From Sphagnum magellanicum (lineage: Eukaryota > Streptophyta > Sphagnopsida > Sphagnales > Sphagnaceae): 64,000 nt of DNA. The notes under the pieces are model-generated. The model saw nothing but the letters and a program-made list of their open reading frames with translations. It did not search any database and was not told where the DNA came from. This document shows positions 48,147 to 60,100 of the stretch, in pieces (the stretch's first letter is position 1; each line of letters starts with the position of its first letter). Where the stretch lies: the NCBI GenBank assembly GCA_021904315.1, contig CM038918.1, forward strand, positions 20,769,303 through 20,833,302, in the 5' to 3' direction. The position numbers were made by a program, and so were the translations under genes.

Positions 48147-51088
48147 TAAAGATGTCAACTATTGTCAACATGTTATTAAGAACATCTTCATTTCAAACCT
48201 AGTCATCATTTGACAATGAATTATTGAATCCAATCATGGATGATCATGGATGGCCAAGATTAGTTCTTAGTTGACTACCATCATTAGTTGTAATCATGTT
48301 GCAATCTTGTTGAAATACAATTCTAGTCTTGTCATAATCTAATATTTATAAATGATAATATCTAAGATGATTAAAAGAGAATGCAACTTAATCATATTAG
48401 ACATATTTATTTTTGAAGGGGGACCAAATGAACAAAATTTATCCCCTTAAATCATTTTGGAAAAGTAACTCAATTGTCACATATGTTATTGTAATCACAA
48501 TCCTAGGGGCAAATTTTTTTTATTACTACATGGTTTTGTAATAATGATGATAACAAGATCCATAATCAAAAGACAATTAGAAATAGTGTAAACTTTTTCA
48601 TTCCATGCATGTTGGTTATTAAAATTGAAATAGAAAGAACCAACTTCTATGCATGGACAAACAACCAAGTTAGCTTTATGCCTACTTGCATGATTAAGCA
48701 AGCTATTGAGTTTAATCATGTGCAATTTCTCCTTCCTTTCTACTTTTGAACAAATTGCACAATGAACCTAATGTACATCAATGTATGTGGTTCTAATATG
48801 AACTCTACCTAAGGAAAACATGAAGCCCATCTATTTTGAAAATGTTTTATACTTGAACATCATTATTTTTTATTCATTATTAGGCTTCAAAATACAAATA
48901 TGCTTGGAATTAGAGGTTCTTTAAAAGTAGAAGCAATGCTAATAGTTTGGAAAACAAGCAATTTAGGATCCATTTCTACATCTTCAACAATACAAAAAAT
49001 TGGCTTGTATTTAAAGTCCTTGGGGATTGATAGAGGACGCATGGTGGAAGTGGATTGGGAAGACAAATACATGACACATACAAGAAACAATAAATATTGT
49101 AAACTTTGGGTTTGGACCTACACTTTGCATGTCACACACCACATGCAAGCAAACAAACTTGAATAAAATCATCCAAAAGATGAGGATGAACAAACAAGTA
49201 AGAGAAAGAAATGAAATGCAAGCTTCAAATTAAATTCATAAACTTCAAGTTCAAGTTTGAGCCTTGATCATAACTATTGGCATTCGCATCCTACTTGATG
49301 CATGTGAACCTTGGCTTCCCATTGCTCAATCACTACCACCTCTAGCACAAGCACTTAGCCCCAACCACTAAAACATTTAGTAAGCCAATGGGTTTTGCCA
49401 TAAAAGCACCACCCCATTATTTTTCAAAGTCACTTGCATATATTTTTTCCAAATGGCATTCCAAAAATTAAAGGTTGCAACTAATTCATTAAGAAATAAA
49501 ATTTAAAATGCACTTAAATGTAAATAGAGTGCCCAAAATCAGTTATGAAAATACAGTTAGAATATATTTTAAATATATTTAATTTTAATAAAATTTTCTT
49601 TCAATATTTCATTATTTCATAGCATAAAAAAATACCCTTTCATTTTAGGTGTCTTAAAAAATATACATAAGTCTTTAGTGACCTCCCCTAACACCATTTG
49701 GGCCCTCATTGCCCAAACACATTGTAATGTGCACAATTGAAAACTTCCAAGTGCAATCTAAAATACATAAATTGTGACTGAACTAGGGATCAACAAAATA
49801 AAAACTATGAAAAATGATGAGCATATGCAAATGAAATCTAGGTCCAAAATGGCAGAATAGCAATGGTGACTTGGGGTATGGCAAAATGGATCTAGGGCTA
49901 CATAAAACCCAAGTGAGTGAAAGGAAATGAAGTGGCAATTGAGCTTGACATAGTTGGCACAACAAAGCTAGATCTCTCCATATAGAGTCCTCGCTTTTGT
50001 TGATTAAATTTGTCTTATTCCAGGCTTATAGGTCATAGGTTCCATGCTATGGTTAAAACAATGTTGCTTACAAGGTGGATTAGATGTGAATAGTAAGTTT
50101 ATGGGTTATCTAAGGCCAATTAGTGTGCACAACAAAGCAAATGTCAATAAATTGAAGCGTATCATTCATTCACCCTATTAATGTGACTACAAGGCTAGTT
50201 TTTTACATCCTTTGAGCCTAGCATTCATTCCCATTGCAACCATCTAGACCAACCTATCATTCATTGGTCGTTGCAAAGTCTTTTTTCGTTATATACCTAG
50301 TTGGAGAAACAAATGTACATTTTAGCTGTAATAATCTCATAGCTTGAGGCAAGTTCACCTAATGGCAATGAACTCTTAAGTCAGCGTCTCTTTCTATTGG
50401 TTTGTTGTCATACAGTATATTGAGATAATAGTAAGGTAATGAAAAACTAAATGACATTATATTTCTTGTTGCATGGACATGAAGCACTTTCTGTTGGAGA
50501 GCTCCAACTAGGTTGGAAATTTGTACATAATTAATGTTGAGAACATTGATTAGAACATTTCAAATGAAAAGATAAAATCAACTTTGTATGGAACTTTAAA
50601 AGAACATAGGTTCCCATAAAAAAGAATGACAAATGTTACCTTTTGGTGACTCACAACTTTCCTTTCAATCAATGCATTGACTTGCAAACCTATGAGGTGA
50701 TTGTGAATACAATTGAAGGGAGATATGTGATGGAAGTTGCTATGCAGCATGGTTTTTCTTTTCATACCTGTGATGTAGCTGAGAATAGGTGATCAACCTT
50801 AATACAATTTAGCCAAATTTGATTATAGACAAGATATGAAAATAAGAAAATTTAAGATTCCTTCACATTTTTGATATAGCTAGAACCCAATAAAGAAATC
50901 CGGTGATATTTCAGAAAACAACTTTAGAAATTTGGCAACTAGATAACCCAAAAAAAAACACATATTCTTAGCCATTTTGATTTTTGAAAAACCAACTTGC
51001 TAAATTTAGCCAGACAAAAGAAAGCTTTGTGTCGGTAGAATTTGTGATTCTAGTGGCCTAACAGAAGAGACAGTGGTATGTCTCTATG
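48147..51088. other. Non-coding DNA
   Basis: AT-rich with short frames at 48495-49193 in both directions. Nothing is recognised, and there is no tandem repeat of note. Confidence 0.45.
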
Positions 51089-51162
51089 AGAAGTGCTAAG
51101 ATTTGAACTAGCCAACAGTATCTGAAACATAGTCAACTAACCATTAAACCATGCCATGCAGT
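51089..51162 (-). repeat. tRNA-like remnant
   Basis: On minus, TGGTTTAATGGTTAG (A-box-like), TTTCAGATAC (anticodon-arm-like) and TAGTTCAAATCTTAGC (B-box-like) appear in tRNA order and spacing. Pairing is poor, so I read it as a pseudo-tRNA or SINE fragment. Confidence 0.3.
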
Positions 51163-52322
51163 TGACAATTCAAGTGGAGACAGCAAGTTTAATGACACGA
51201 GTAGCCTAGCATAGGAATGATTTCATTTCTTAACATATGTAAAAGTATTCGCATAAAATGCCAAAAACTCTAATTTGTGGTACTGCAAAATTGGCCGACT
51301 CGCTGCATCCCATTGTTGTTTCTTGCAGGAACGAAAGGTACATTGACCATAATTTTTGTGTTTCAAATCGCTCTTATCCAACAACTTCCATGTTTGTCCA
51401 CACCTAGGAGAATTCTGCTTTTGAGAGAAGTCCTGTTCATATCATATTACACAGTTGATAATAAAGAAAGGAAAGAAGTCAGAATCTTCTTCCATTGACA
51501 TGAAACAAAACTTTCCTAAGCTTGACAGATAGGGGATAAGGAGCCTGGCTGTACCATCACTAGGTTCCTTGCATTTGTGCAATTTTTCATGTTCTGCAAA
51601 AACATTATTAAGCTTTGTTTTGCATGTCTCAGGCAAATTTGAACCCAACATCTCCTCTTGAGATAGAGAGTACCAATTAGCAACATGATTTAGTAGGTTG
51701 GGTAGCTTTTGCCATTTTTTCAGCCTCTAAAAAGGAGCAGTTCTAAAAAAGTAAAAAGTTAACAGATTCACAAGGTCAAAACAGTCCAACTGGGTGGTTG
51801 AGCACTGTCAACCACTTTTGCACCGGATAGTGCTTACAGGGAGTGTTTGACATCTTCCATACTTCAACTTGTTGAGCTAGTCCTCTTAGTGGACCAAAAA
51901 AGTTTTGGATTTGATTACTGAGGCCTGATTTAATCTTAGGAATCAGAAGCCTTCGGTGAACCAGCACCCACACTGGAGTCTAACACCATGGTAAAAACCC
52001 CAAAACCATTTAAATTGTTTCTAAATATTAGAAATAACTTGCATATATGAATACTAAATCAGGGTATGTGAGTCCAAATCTAACAGTTTTTGGACTTAAG
52101 ATGGCCACTAAGATACCTCTTTGTAAAAGGTGAAGGTATCAGTGTGGGTGCTGGTTTATTGGGATGAAATGTTGTAAGGTTTACTGTATGCAAGTAAAAT
52201 TCTTTGTAGGTTTGTATGATTTATTTAAACATTCTGTCTCTTTATGGGTCTTCCATTGTGTACTCTTGGACCTCCCCCTATACCCACTTGTCTCTTTCAC
52301 TAACTCTTACTTGCTGATTGTA
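51163..52322. other. Non-coding DNA
   Basis: Composition is mixed, with frames at 51277-51498 (plus) and 51442-51651 and 51776-51973 (minus). None is recognised. Confidence 0.35.
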
Positions 52323-52656
52323 AGGGCAACTTTGGATGAGGGTCCAAGGTCCAGGGACCAATGAATTCAAGCAATCTTATTGGTTGAAAGCTTTAAATCG
52401 GTCCCAAGGCCTTTAGACAAGGTTCCAAGACCAAAAAGTGGCAAATTGAGGGTAAACCTACATGGCACCTGTTTTGGAGGGAAAATCAATTGGTTCTGAC
52501 CAAAAAACAGTGGCAAGAGGAGAGCTCCTGATTTGGAGAACCAAGAATCCAGCTAGGGACCAAGGTACAGTCCAACTCAAGGATTCAATTTGCTTCAAAT
52601 CAGTCCAAATTGTTTCCTAAGAAATTGGACCCTGGACCCTCATCTAAAGTGGACCT
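52323..52656. mobile_element. Tourist-like MITE
   Basis: GGGCAACTTTGGATGAGGGT at the left matches, in reverse complement, CCCTCATCTAAAGTGGACC at the right, giving terminal inverted repeats of about 30 bp with a few mismatches. TAA lies directly outside both ends, fitting the PIF/Harbinger 3-bp target duplication. The interior is non-coding. Confidence 0.65.
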
Positions 52657-54104
52657 AAGATACAACCTTCTCATATTAACAATACACAATGCAAATCATT
52701 CACAATTAGTGCTCAGTCACTGGTAAGTCATTTTTAGATTTCCTTGATTTTAAAGGTGTATTCACGTATGTAATGATAGGTAACAATGTCAAGAATGTGG
52801 CATAGTTGTTGGTAAGTGGTGTTAATTTGGTGTTAGCATTCATGATAGTTAACATCCAAGTTTAACCTAAAGCCTAGGTATTGAGCTCTTAATTCATTGA
52901 ACTTTATATTGTAGAGAATAATTTTGATTGTGAGTTTTAACTCAATATTTATTATATTTAACAATCTAATTGTAATAACCTTAATGGTGTGAATCTATTG
53001 TGACAAAGGTATTAAGTTATTTTACCTTTTGAAACTTGAATTGAACTTAACACTAATTTAAGTGTGAATGGAGTCTACACATCAAAATTGTTAATTAATA
53101 TTTTAGGTTAGTTCTAATTTTAAGACAGGTCATTTTTTTACATGATGTTATTTAAATAGCTGAAAATATGATTGGGTAGTACCACAAGGAACATCACATT
53201 TTTGTTTTATTGGATTCATTGAATCTTTTTTTAAAAAATACATTAACTTGGTTGTATAGATTTTGAAAGTATGAAGTTAAAATTATTTTGAATTTTGATG
53301 TTCCTAATCATTCCTTACAAAAAAACATTTTAGGGAAATAACAATGGTTATGTTCCTTGAATATTTGGTTAGGGACACCTTTGATACATATTGGGTGGGG
53401 GGGAAGGGGTTTAATATGATTTTTAATTTAGGTATTTAGATGTTATTCTATTTGATTTTTTATTAAATAATTAATTGAGTAAGTATAATTAGTTATGAAT
53501 TTTGAAAGTTCAAGTTCATGATTCTTGAAGGGGTCACGAAATTTAAAACTACAAATTTGTAACAATCCTCACCTAGTTTTATTCCAATGGATATTAAAAG
53601 CCATATATTTTGGCATGCAATGGATAAACATGGCAAAAAAATCTATAATATTAAAAAAATAACTTGAAAAAGCACAAAAATATAATTTGACCAATTTTAG
53701 TTCCTTATCTATTTCTTGAAATGGATTCTTGTGATACCACCCAAATTATCATACTTATATTCCAATGTTAGTATGCCCAACACTATAAGCCTTAATATTA
53801 GGTTTGAACAATGCTTTAAATATCTTTAACAAAATATTACATAACAAATTATATACATCCAAATATGTAATTTTGTTAATTTTTTAAAAGGAATATCCAA
53901 TCCATTGAAGAATTGCATACATTTCAAAGGTCCAAGCAAAAAATATTTTAAATTTGCAAAAAATATCAAAACCATCTTCTACTACATTTGTTATCATATG
54001 AATTTGTTCAAATTATAAAATCCATGAAATAGATGATGAATAAATTTGTAGTTCTAATCACACAAAATGTTAAGTTGATATTAAGAAGAGGAAGTTTTTT
54101 TTAT
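52657..54104. other. AT-rich non-coding DNA
   Basis: The segment from about 52752 to 53075 has loosely inverted ends (GTATTCAC ... GTGTGAATGG) and GTTAAT/GTTAGC motifs. It may be a worn relative of the MITE at 5630. The rest is AT-rich with nothing recognised. Confidence 0.35.
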
Positions 54105-54330
54105 TGCATTAACATCAAATCCTAAGTGGAAATGTAAGTGGCACACAGTGTTAAGTGGGTGTTACTAATGTGATGTTAATTGAATGTTAGCTTAACATCA
54201 AATCTTTAAAAACATAGAATCTCTTGGAATAAAAACACACTGTTACCAAGCAACCTATAAAAGGGGCTTTGAGTCAATTCTAAGTTAACACAACATTCTT
54301 CCATGGATCTCCTAGGTGTGAATGAATAGA
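54105..54330. mobile_element. Fragment related to the 5630 MITE
   Basis: GAATGTTAGCTTAACATNAAAT near 54183 matches the interior of the element at 5630-5851, and both have GTGTTAAGTGG- or GTTAAGTG-type sequence before it. The terminal repeats are not preserved here. Confidence 0.4.
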
Positions 54331-55057
54331 AAAAATTTAACCACCTTTTAGGTGAGCTATGATTAACATAAGTCATTTTAGAAAAAAACATGATGTTATC
54401 TAAATGTTTGCCTACTTAACACTATGAGGGTGATTATAACTTTAAAAGTAAAACCTTATAAATGAATGGAACAAATTGTGGACACAATTATGACACTTTA
54501 TGAGCTTTTGAGTTTTAAGAGAAAACAAAACTAAGTTAAAAAGAAGAGACACACCATATATCCTCAAGGAAATGCCCTAAAAGTTTGACGTGTATTACAG
54601 TGTTATTTTATAAGGTAAAAAGTCAAGTGAAACCGTAAGTGCTAAATTTGAAAAGGTTGAAGCAGGGTGAAGTGGATGGCCAAAGATAATTAGTAGGAAC
54701 TGGTAGGTTTGCAAACAGTGCTTAAAAGGATTTAAGAGGCTTGGGGATGGGCAACCCATGGGAGAAAAGAAGTTTGGTTGGCTGCAGGGCCCTCCTCTGC
54801 AGATGGACTGTATCCCAAAGCTGTAAGTATGGCAGCTACGCATAAATATGAAAGAAAGTAGAATACCGCATTTAGAACACCAGAAAATACTAGTATTATT
54901 AGTTTATATGTTTTAGGGGATATACAAGCTCCAGAGTGACCACTTGCCTTCACTCTCAGAATGCAGGATGTGTTTCATCAGACCTGTAACTATTAGTGCA
55001 TGAAAGATGTGTAACGTTTGGATATTGTTGAAACCTGGTGTAGGATTCCCACAATCA

Positions 55058-55112
55058 TGGTTGGCGAGTGGCCATAACAGTTAATTAAACTAAGCGGTTC
55101 AAGTCCCGTGCA
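55058..55112 (+). repeat. tRNA-like remnant (plus)
   Basis: GGTTGGCGAGTGGCCATAAC resembles the A-box region of class II tRNAs, and GCGGTTCAAGTCCCGTG is a good B box 25 bp on. The spacing is short and the acceptor stem is missing, so this is a SINE head or pseudo-tRNA. Confidence 0.35.
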
Positions 55113-55235
55113 ATGATTGATTAGAATACCTTTTGGAAACAAAGCTAGGTTAATGGAAAAGGTGGGAGAGGTAGAGATGCTACGAGAAGCTAATACTGTA
55201 TGCAAATTAATAACCCCAAATCCCTACTGTAATCT

Positions 55236-55601
55236 GGCCGCAGTGAACCAGCACCTACCAGTGCACCCGTGAAGGATGAATGGTAAGTGGTTAGGAAACA
55301 GTTTTCTTGGGGTTCCAGTTCCCTAGCTAACCATGGTGGTTAGCTCAGTTGCTTTTGGTACCTACTCAGAGCAGGTTGTCAATAGCTACGTAATAAAAAA
55401 AGTTTTACATATGTATAAACCATCTACTTATTTACTAATTACCTATCTTCCTACCTATCTAGCTATATCTGAAAACTATTTTCTTACAGAATTGATTACC
55501 AAGGCGAAACCAAATATTAATTCAGTTGAGGTTCATCCACAACTGCGTAATAACAGGCATCCAGTGGATGGTGCACTGGTAGGTCCTGGTTCACTGTGGC
55601 C
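55236..55601 (+). mobile_element. MITE copy A, 32-bp terminal inverted repeats
   Basis: It starts GGCCGCAGTGAACCAGCACC and ends GGTCCTGGTTCACTGTGGCC, and the 32-bp termini pair with about two mismatches. It contains the perfect palindrome GCTAACCATGGTGGTTAGC and has no transposase. The same element lies in the opposite orientation at 62324-62704. The superfamily is not clear because no target duplication is evident. Confidence 0.75.
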
Positions 55602-55727
55602 AATATTCTATGTCCACATAAGCTTTAGTTTGAGTTTTGTGTAGACATGGTCCCTGTACATGCATGACATGCCAAGGTTGATAAAAACGTACTTTCATGA
55701 TCCACATGCAGAAATGACACGTCCAGT

Positions 55728-55768
55728 TTCTCAGAATAAGGAGCCACCTCAGCCCCTTATTCTGAGAA
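55728..55768. other. Perfect 14-bp hairpin
   Basis: TTCTCAGAATAAGG (55728-55741) and CCTTATTCTGAGAA (55755-55768) are exact reverse complements with a 13-nt loop. It lies between the MITE and the region 3' of the HsbA-like gene. Its role is unknown. Confidence 0.75.
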
Positions 55769-56904
55769 TTCCCTCCCCCAGGGCTTTACAGTGAGTAAAG
55801 CACAGCTCCTGAACATTCTACATCTGAAAAGTTCCTCCTCTCAGCAGAGGAACTTTCATGCTTATAAGGTGCCCTCTGAGTACGCTCTGAAAGTAACAGC
55901 ACTGGTTTAGGTAGTTTATAATCGATCTTATGGAGTTGTCCTGCAGCAGACATCCGAGGATGATGGGCAACTAATCTCAGCAATAAACTTTTTGCCCTTG
56001 TTTCCTATCCTTCTCACAATTTTGAAGCACGAATAAGTTGATCCAAATGTTAAAAATTAGTCCAAATCTGAGCACTCGCCTATCCAACCGATGTGCTTTT
56101 TTCAGTGGACCTGCTGCAGTAATGAAAGTGATGTGAGCGTGGATACCTCATTCTAGCATTTATAACCGGTCCGCAGCAGCTGCTCTCGAGCTTCATGAAT
56201 TTCGCAGCAAACCTACATTCTTCTGAATCTCCAGAACTTCGTTGAACTGCACATGATTGCCACCTGATTACACTCTCACAACAAAACAAGTTTTCGGTCT
56301 AAGTGAGTAAGACTGCTGAACGTCTAGAGGTTTGATCAGACTCTTCTCAATGATTTCAAAAGCCAAACATAACGATATTCACCGACACAATCAAGCGTAC
56401 CGAGTTGTTCTCTAAGCCACATTGGCCCATGACATCTTACCTCATGATAAATATTGAAGGATGAATTAGAGGACTCTTTCTTTCACAAACCACGGGCAGA
56501 AAGATGAAGCTAGAGAGATTGAGAACCGCAAGTTATAGAAAAAAGAGTACTAGCGTCTGCCACTCTAATCTATTACGCATTCACATATTTCAATAATCTC
56601 AATCATGCCGTCTGCCCCCAGAATCGATTTCCTACTAGCGAGATATTGCTCTGATTTACAGATTGATAGATAAGGCCAACAAGAACTTGTTTTGAGCATT
56701 CGCCCTGTACATATTGATTCTTACAGGAAACTCCATACATGCATACGTCTGATCGTGTTCCTAACATTGTGAGATAGTACTTTCAAAGATAATCCTGTTG
56801 AGATAAACATCTTCTTGCATACATTATAAGATCATGAACAATCTTTCATAGTTAAGTAAGTTATTATACTGGTATAACCAACTTACAACACCTTACATCA
56901 GTGA
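55769..56904. other. Downstream flank of the HsbA-like gene
   Basis: Composition is less AT-biased, with unrelated short minus frames at 55786-55983 and 56080-56289. I recognise no gene. Part may be 3' untranslated or regulatory sequence of the minus-strand gene. Confidence 0.35.
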
Positions 56905-57114
56905 TTTGGACTCAACAATCCAATCACGAGGAAAACTTCCTCACAGAACCACCGAAACGTTAGTATATTGTAACTATAGTCTTTAGGATATATTCGGCAA
57001 TACCCACCATTTGGACTCAACAATCCAATCACGAGGAAAACTTCCTCACAGAACCACCGAAACGTTAGTATATTGTAACTATAGTCTTTAGGATATATCC
57101 GGCAATACCCACCA
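56905..57114 (-). repeat. 105-bp tandem duplication 3' of the HsbA-like gene
   Basis: Two head-to-tail 105-bp copies (TTGGACTCAACAATCC ... GCAATACCCACCA) are almost identical. They end 31 bp beyond the stop codon of the minus-strand ORF, so they would lie in its 3' untranslated region. The minus frame across them (56898-57128) is open only because 105 is a multiple of three. Confidence 0.85.
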
Positions 57115-57145
57115 TGATGCTTTTGCATAGATCTAAAGAGTGAAT

Positions 57146-60100
57146 CTAGTACTGAGCAACTTGGGAGGCCTGAGGTATCGGGCTGTAGGTGGTAATGGCG
57201 GCTCTAAGGGTGACCAAAAGGGAAGCGAATTGCTCATCTGCAGGTCCCTTCTCGCTCGGAATGAGACGAATCAATTTCAAGGCGAAGGTGTTGATAGCCA
57301 CCTCTTGCTCTACTAGAGCCCGCCTGATACGCTCGAAGAAAGGTCTCAAGCTCCGCAGCCCGTGCTTGTGAATAACTTCTTGCAGCAATTCCTCCTGGAC
57401 CTTCACGAACTTGGTGAGGGCTTCTACAATCAACTTTGCATCGTGCTCTGGAAGTGGTGATGAGTCCAACTTGGTGGTGAGTTTAACAATCTTCGCCGTG
57501 ATGTTGTCGAGTCCATCGACGATAATGACTCCGTTTTTGCCAGCGTTGGGTTCGTTGATATTTTCGACTTCAATTCGGAGGTTCTTAGACTGCGTGGTGA
57601 CGTTCTTCAATCCCTTCAGAATTTTCACCGTAAGGGGCTCTGGCTCTGGGTCGGCAAGAGCCAAAAATCGCTGGCTGTACGTGGTAATGGCGGATCTGAG
57701 GGTGACCAAAAGGGAATGGAATTGCTCATTTGCAGGTCCCTTCTCGCTCGGAATGAGACGAATCAATTTGGAGGCGAAGGTGTTGGTAGCCGCCTCTTGC
57801 TCTACAAGAGCCAGCCTGATACGCTCGAAGAAAGGTCTCAAGCTCCGCAGCCCGTGCTTGCGAATAACTTCTTGCAGCAATTCCTCCTGGACCTTCACGA
57901 ACTTGGTGAGGGCTTCTACAATCAACTTTGCATCGTGCTTAGGAAGTGGTGGTGAGTCCAACTTGGTGGTGAGTTTAACAATCTTCGCCGTGATGGAGTT
58001 GAGTCCTTCGACGATAATGACTCCGTTTTTGCCAGCGTTGCTTTCGTTGATTTTTTCGACTTCACTTCGGACGTTCTTAGACTGCGTGGTGAGGTCCTTC
58101 AATCCCTCCAGAATTTTCACCGTAAGGGGCTCTGGCTCTGGGTCGGCAAGAGCCAGAAATCGCTCGCTGTACTTGGTGATGGCGGCTCTGAGGGTGACCA
58201 AAAGGGAATGGAATTGCTCATTTGCAGGTCCCTTCTCGCTCGGAATGAGACGAATCAATTTGGAGGCGAAGGTGTTGGTAGCCGCCTCTTGCTCTACAAG
58301 AGCCAGCCTGATACGCTCGAAGAAAGGTCTCAAGCTCCGCAGCCCGTGCTTGCGAATAACTTCTTGCAGCAATTCCTCCTGGACCTTCACGAACTTGGTG
58401 AGGGCTTCTACAATCAACTTTGCATCGTGCTTAGGAAGTGGTGGTGAGTCCAACTTGGTGGTGAGTTTAACAATCTTCGCCGTGATGGAGTTGAGTCCTT
58501 CGACGATAATGACTCCGTTTTTGCCAGCGTTGCTTTCGTTGATTTTTTCGACTTCACTTCGGACGTTCTTAGACTGCGTGGTGAGGTCCTTCAATCCCTC
58601 CAGAATTTTCACCGTAAGGGGCTCTGGCTCTGGGTCGGCAAGAGCCAGAAATCGCTCGCTGTACTTGGTGATGGCGGCTCTGAGGGTGACCAAAAGGGAA
58701 TGGAATTGCTCATTTGCAGGTCCCTTCTCGCTCGGAATGAGACGAATCAATTTGGAGGCGAAGGTGTTGGTAGCCGCCTCTTGCTCTACAAGAGCCAGCC
58801 TGATACGCTCGAAGAAAGGTCTCAAGCTCCGCAGCCCGTGCTTGCGAATAACTTCTTGCAGCAATTCCTCCTGGACCTTCACGAACTTGGTGAGGGCTTC
58901 TACAATCAACTTTGCATCGTGCTTCGGAAGTGGTGGTGAGTCCAACTTGGTGGTGAGTTTAACAATCTTCGCCGTGATGGAGTTGAGTCCTTCGACGATA
59001 ATGACTCCGTTTTTGCCAGCGTTGCTTTCGTTGATTTTTTCGACTTCACTTCGGACGTTCTTAGACTGCGTGGTGAGGTCCTTCAATCCCTCCAGAATTT
59101 TCACCGTAAGGGGCTCTGGCTCTGGGTCGGCAAGAGCCAGAAATCGCTCGCTGTACTTGGTGATGGCGGCTCTGAGGGTGACCAAAAGGGAATGGAATTG
59201 CTCATTTGCAGGTCCCTTCTCGCTCGGAATGAGACGAATCAATTTGGAGGCGAAGGTGTTGGTAGCCGCCTCTTGCTCTACAAGAGCCAGCCTGATACGC
59301 TCGAAGAAAGGTCTCAAGCTCCGCAGCCCGTGCTTGCGAATAACTTCTTGCAGCAATTCCTCCTGGACCTTCACGAACTTGGTGAGGGCTTCTACAATCA
59401 ACTTTGCATCGTGCTTTGGAAGTGGTGGTGAGTCCAACTTGGTGGTGAGTTTAACAATCTTCGCCGTGATGGAGTTGAGTCCTTCGATGATAATGACTCC
59501 GTTTTTGCCAGCGTTGCTTTCGTTGATTTTTTCGACTTCACTTCGGACGTTCTTAGACTGCGTGGTGAGGTCCTTCAATCCCTCCAGAATTTTCACCGTA
59601 AGGGGCTCTGGCTCTGGGTCGGCAAGAGCCAGAAATCGCTCGCTGTACTTGGTGATGGCGGCTCTGAGGGTGACCAAAAGGGAATGGAATTGCTCATTTG
59701 CAGCTTCCTTCTCGCTCGGAATGAGACGAATCAATTTGGAGGCGAAGGTGTTGATAGCCGCCTCTTGCTCTACAAGAGCCAGCCTGATACGCTCGAAGAA
59801 AGGTCTCAAGCTCCGCAGCCCGTGCTTGCGAATAACTTCTTGCAGCAATTCCTCCTGGACCTTCACGAACTTGGTGAGGGCTTCTACAATCAACTTTGCA
59901 TCGTGCTTAGGAAGTGGTGGTGAGTCCAACTTGGTGGTGAGTTTAACAATCTTCGCCGTGATGGAGTTGAGTCCTTCGACGATAATGACTCCGTTTTTGC
60001 CAGCGTTGCTTTCGTTGATTTTTTCGACTTCACTTCGGACGTTCTTAGACTGCGTGGTGAGGTCCTTCAATCCCTCCAGAATTTTCACCGTAAGGGGCTC

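Noticed and set aside
56898-57128. 76-codon minus ORF downstream of the HsbA-like gene
   Set aside because: It is two copies of the 105-bp tandem repeat read through; no independent coding signal.
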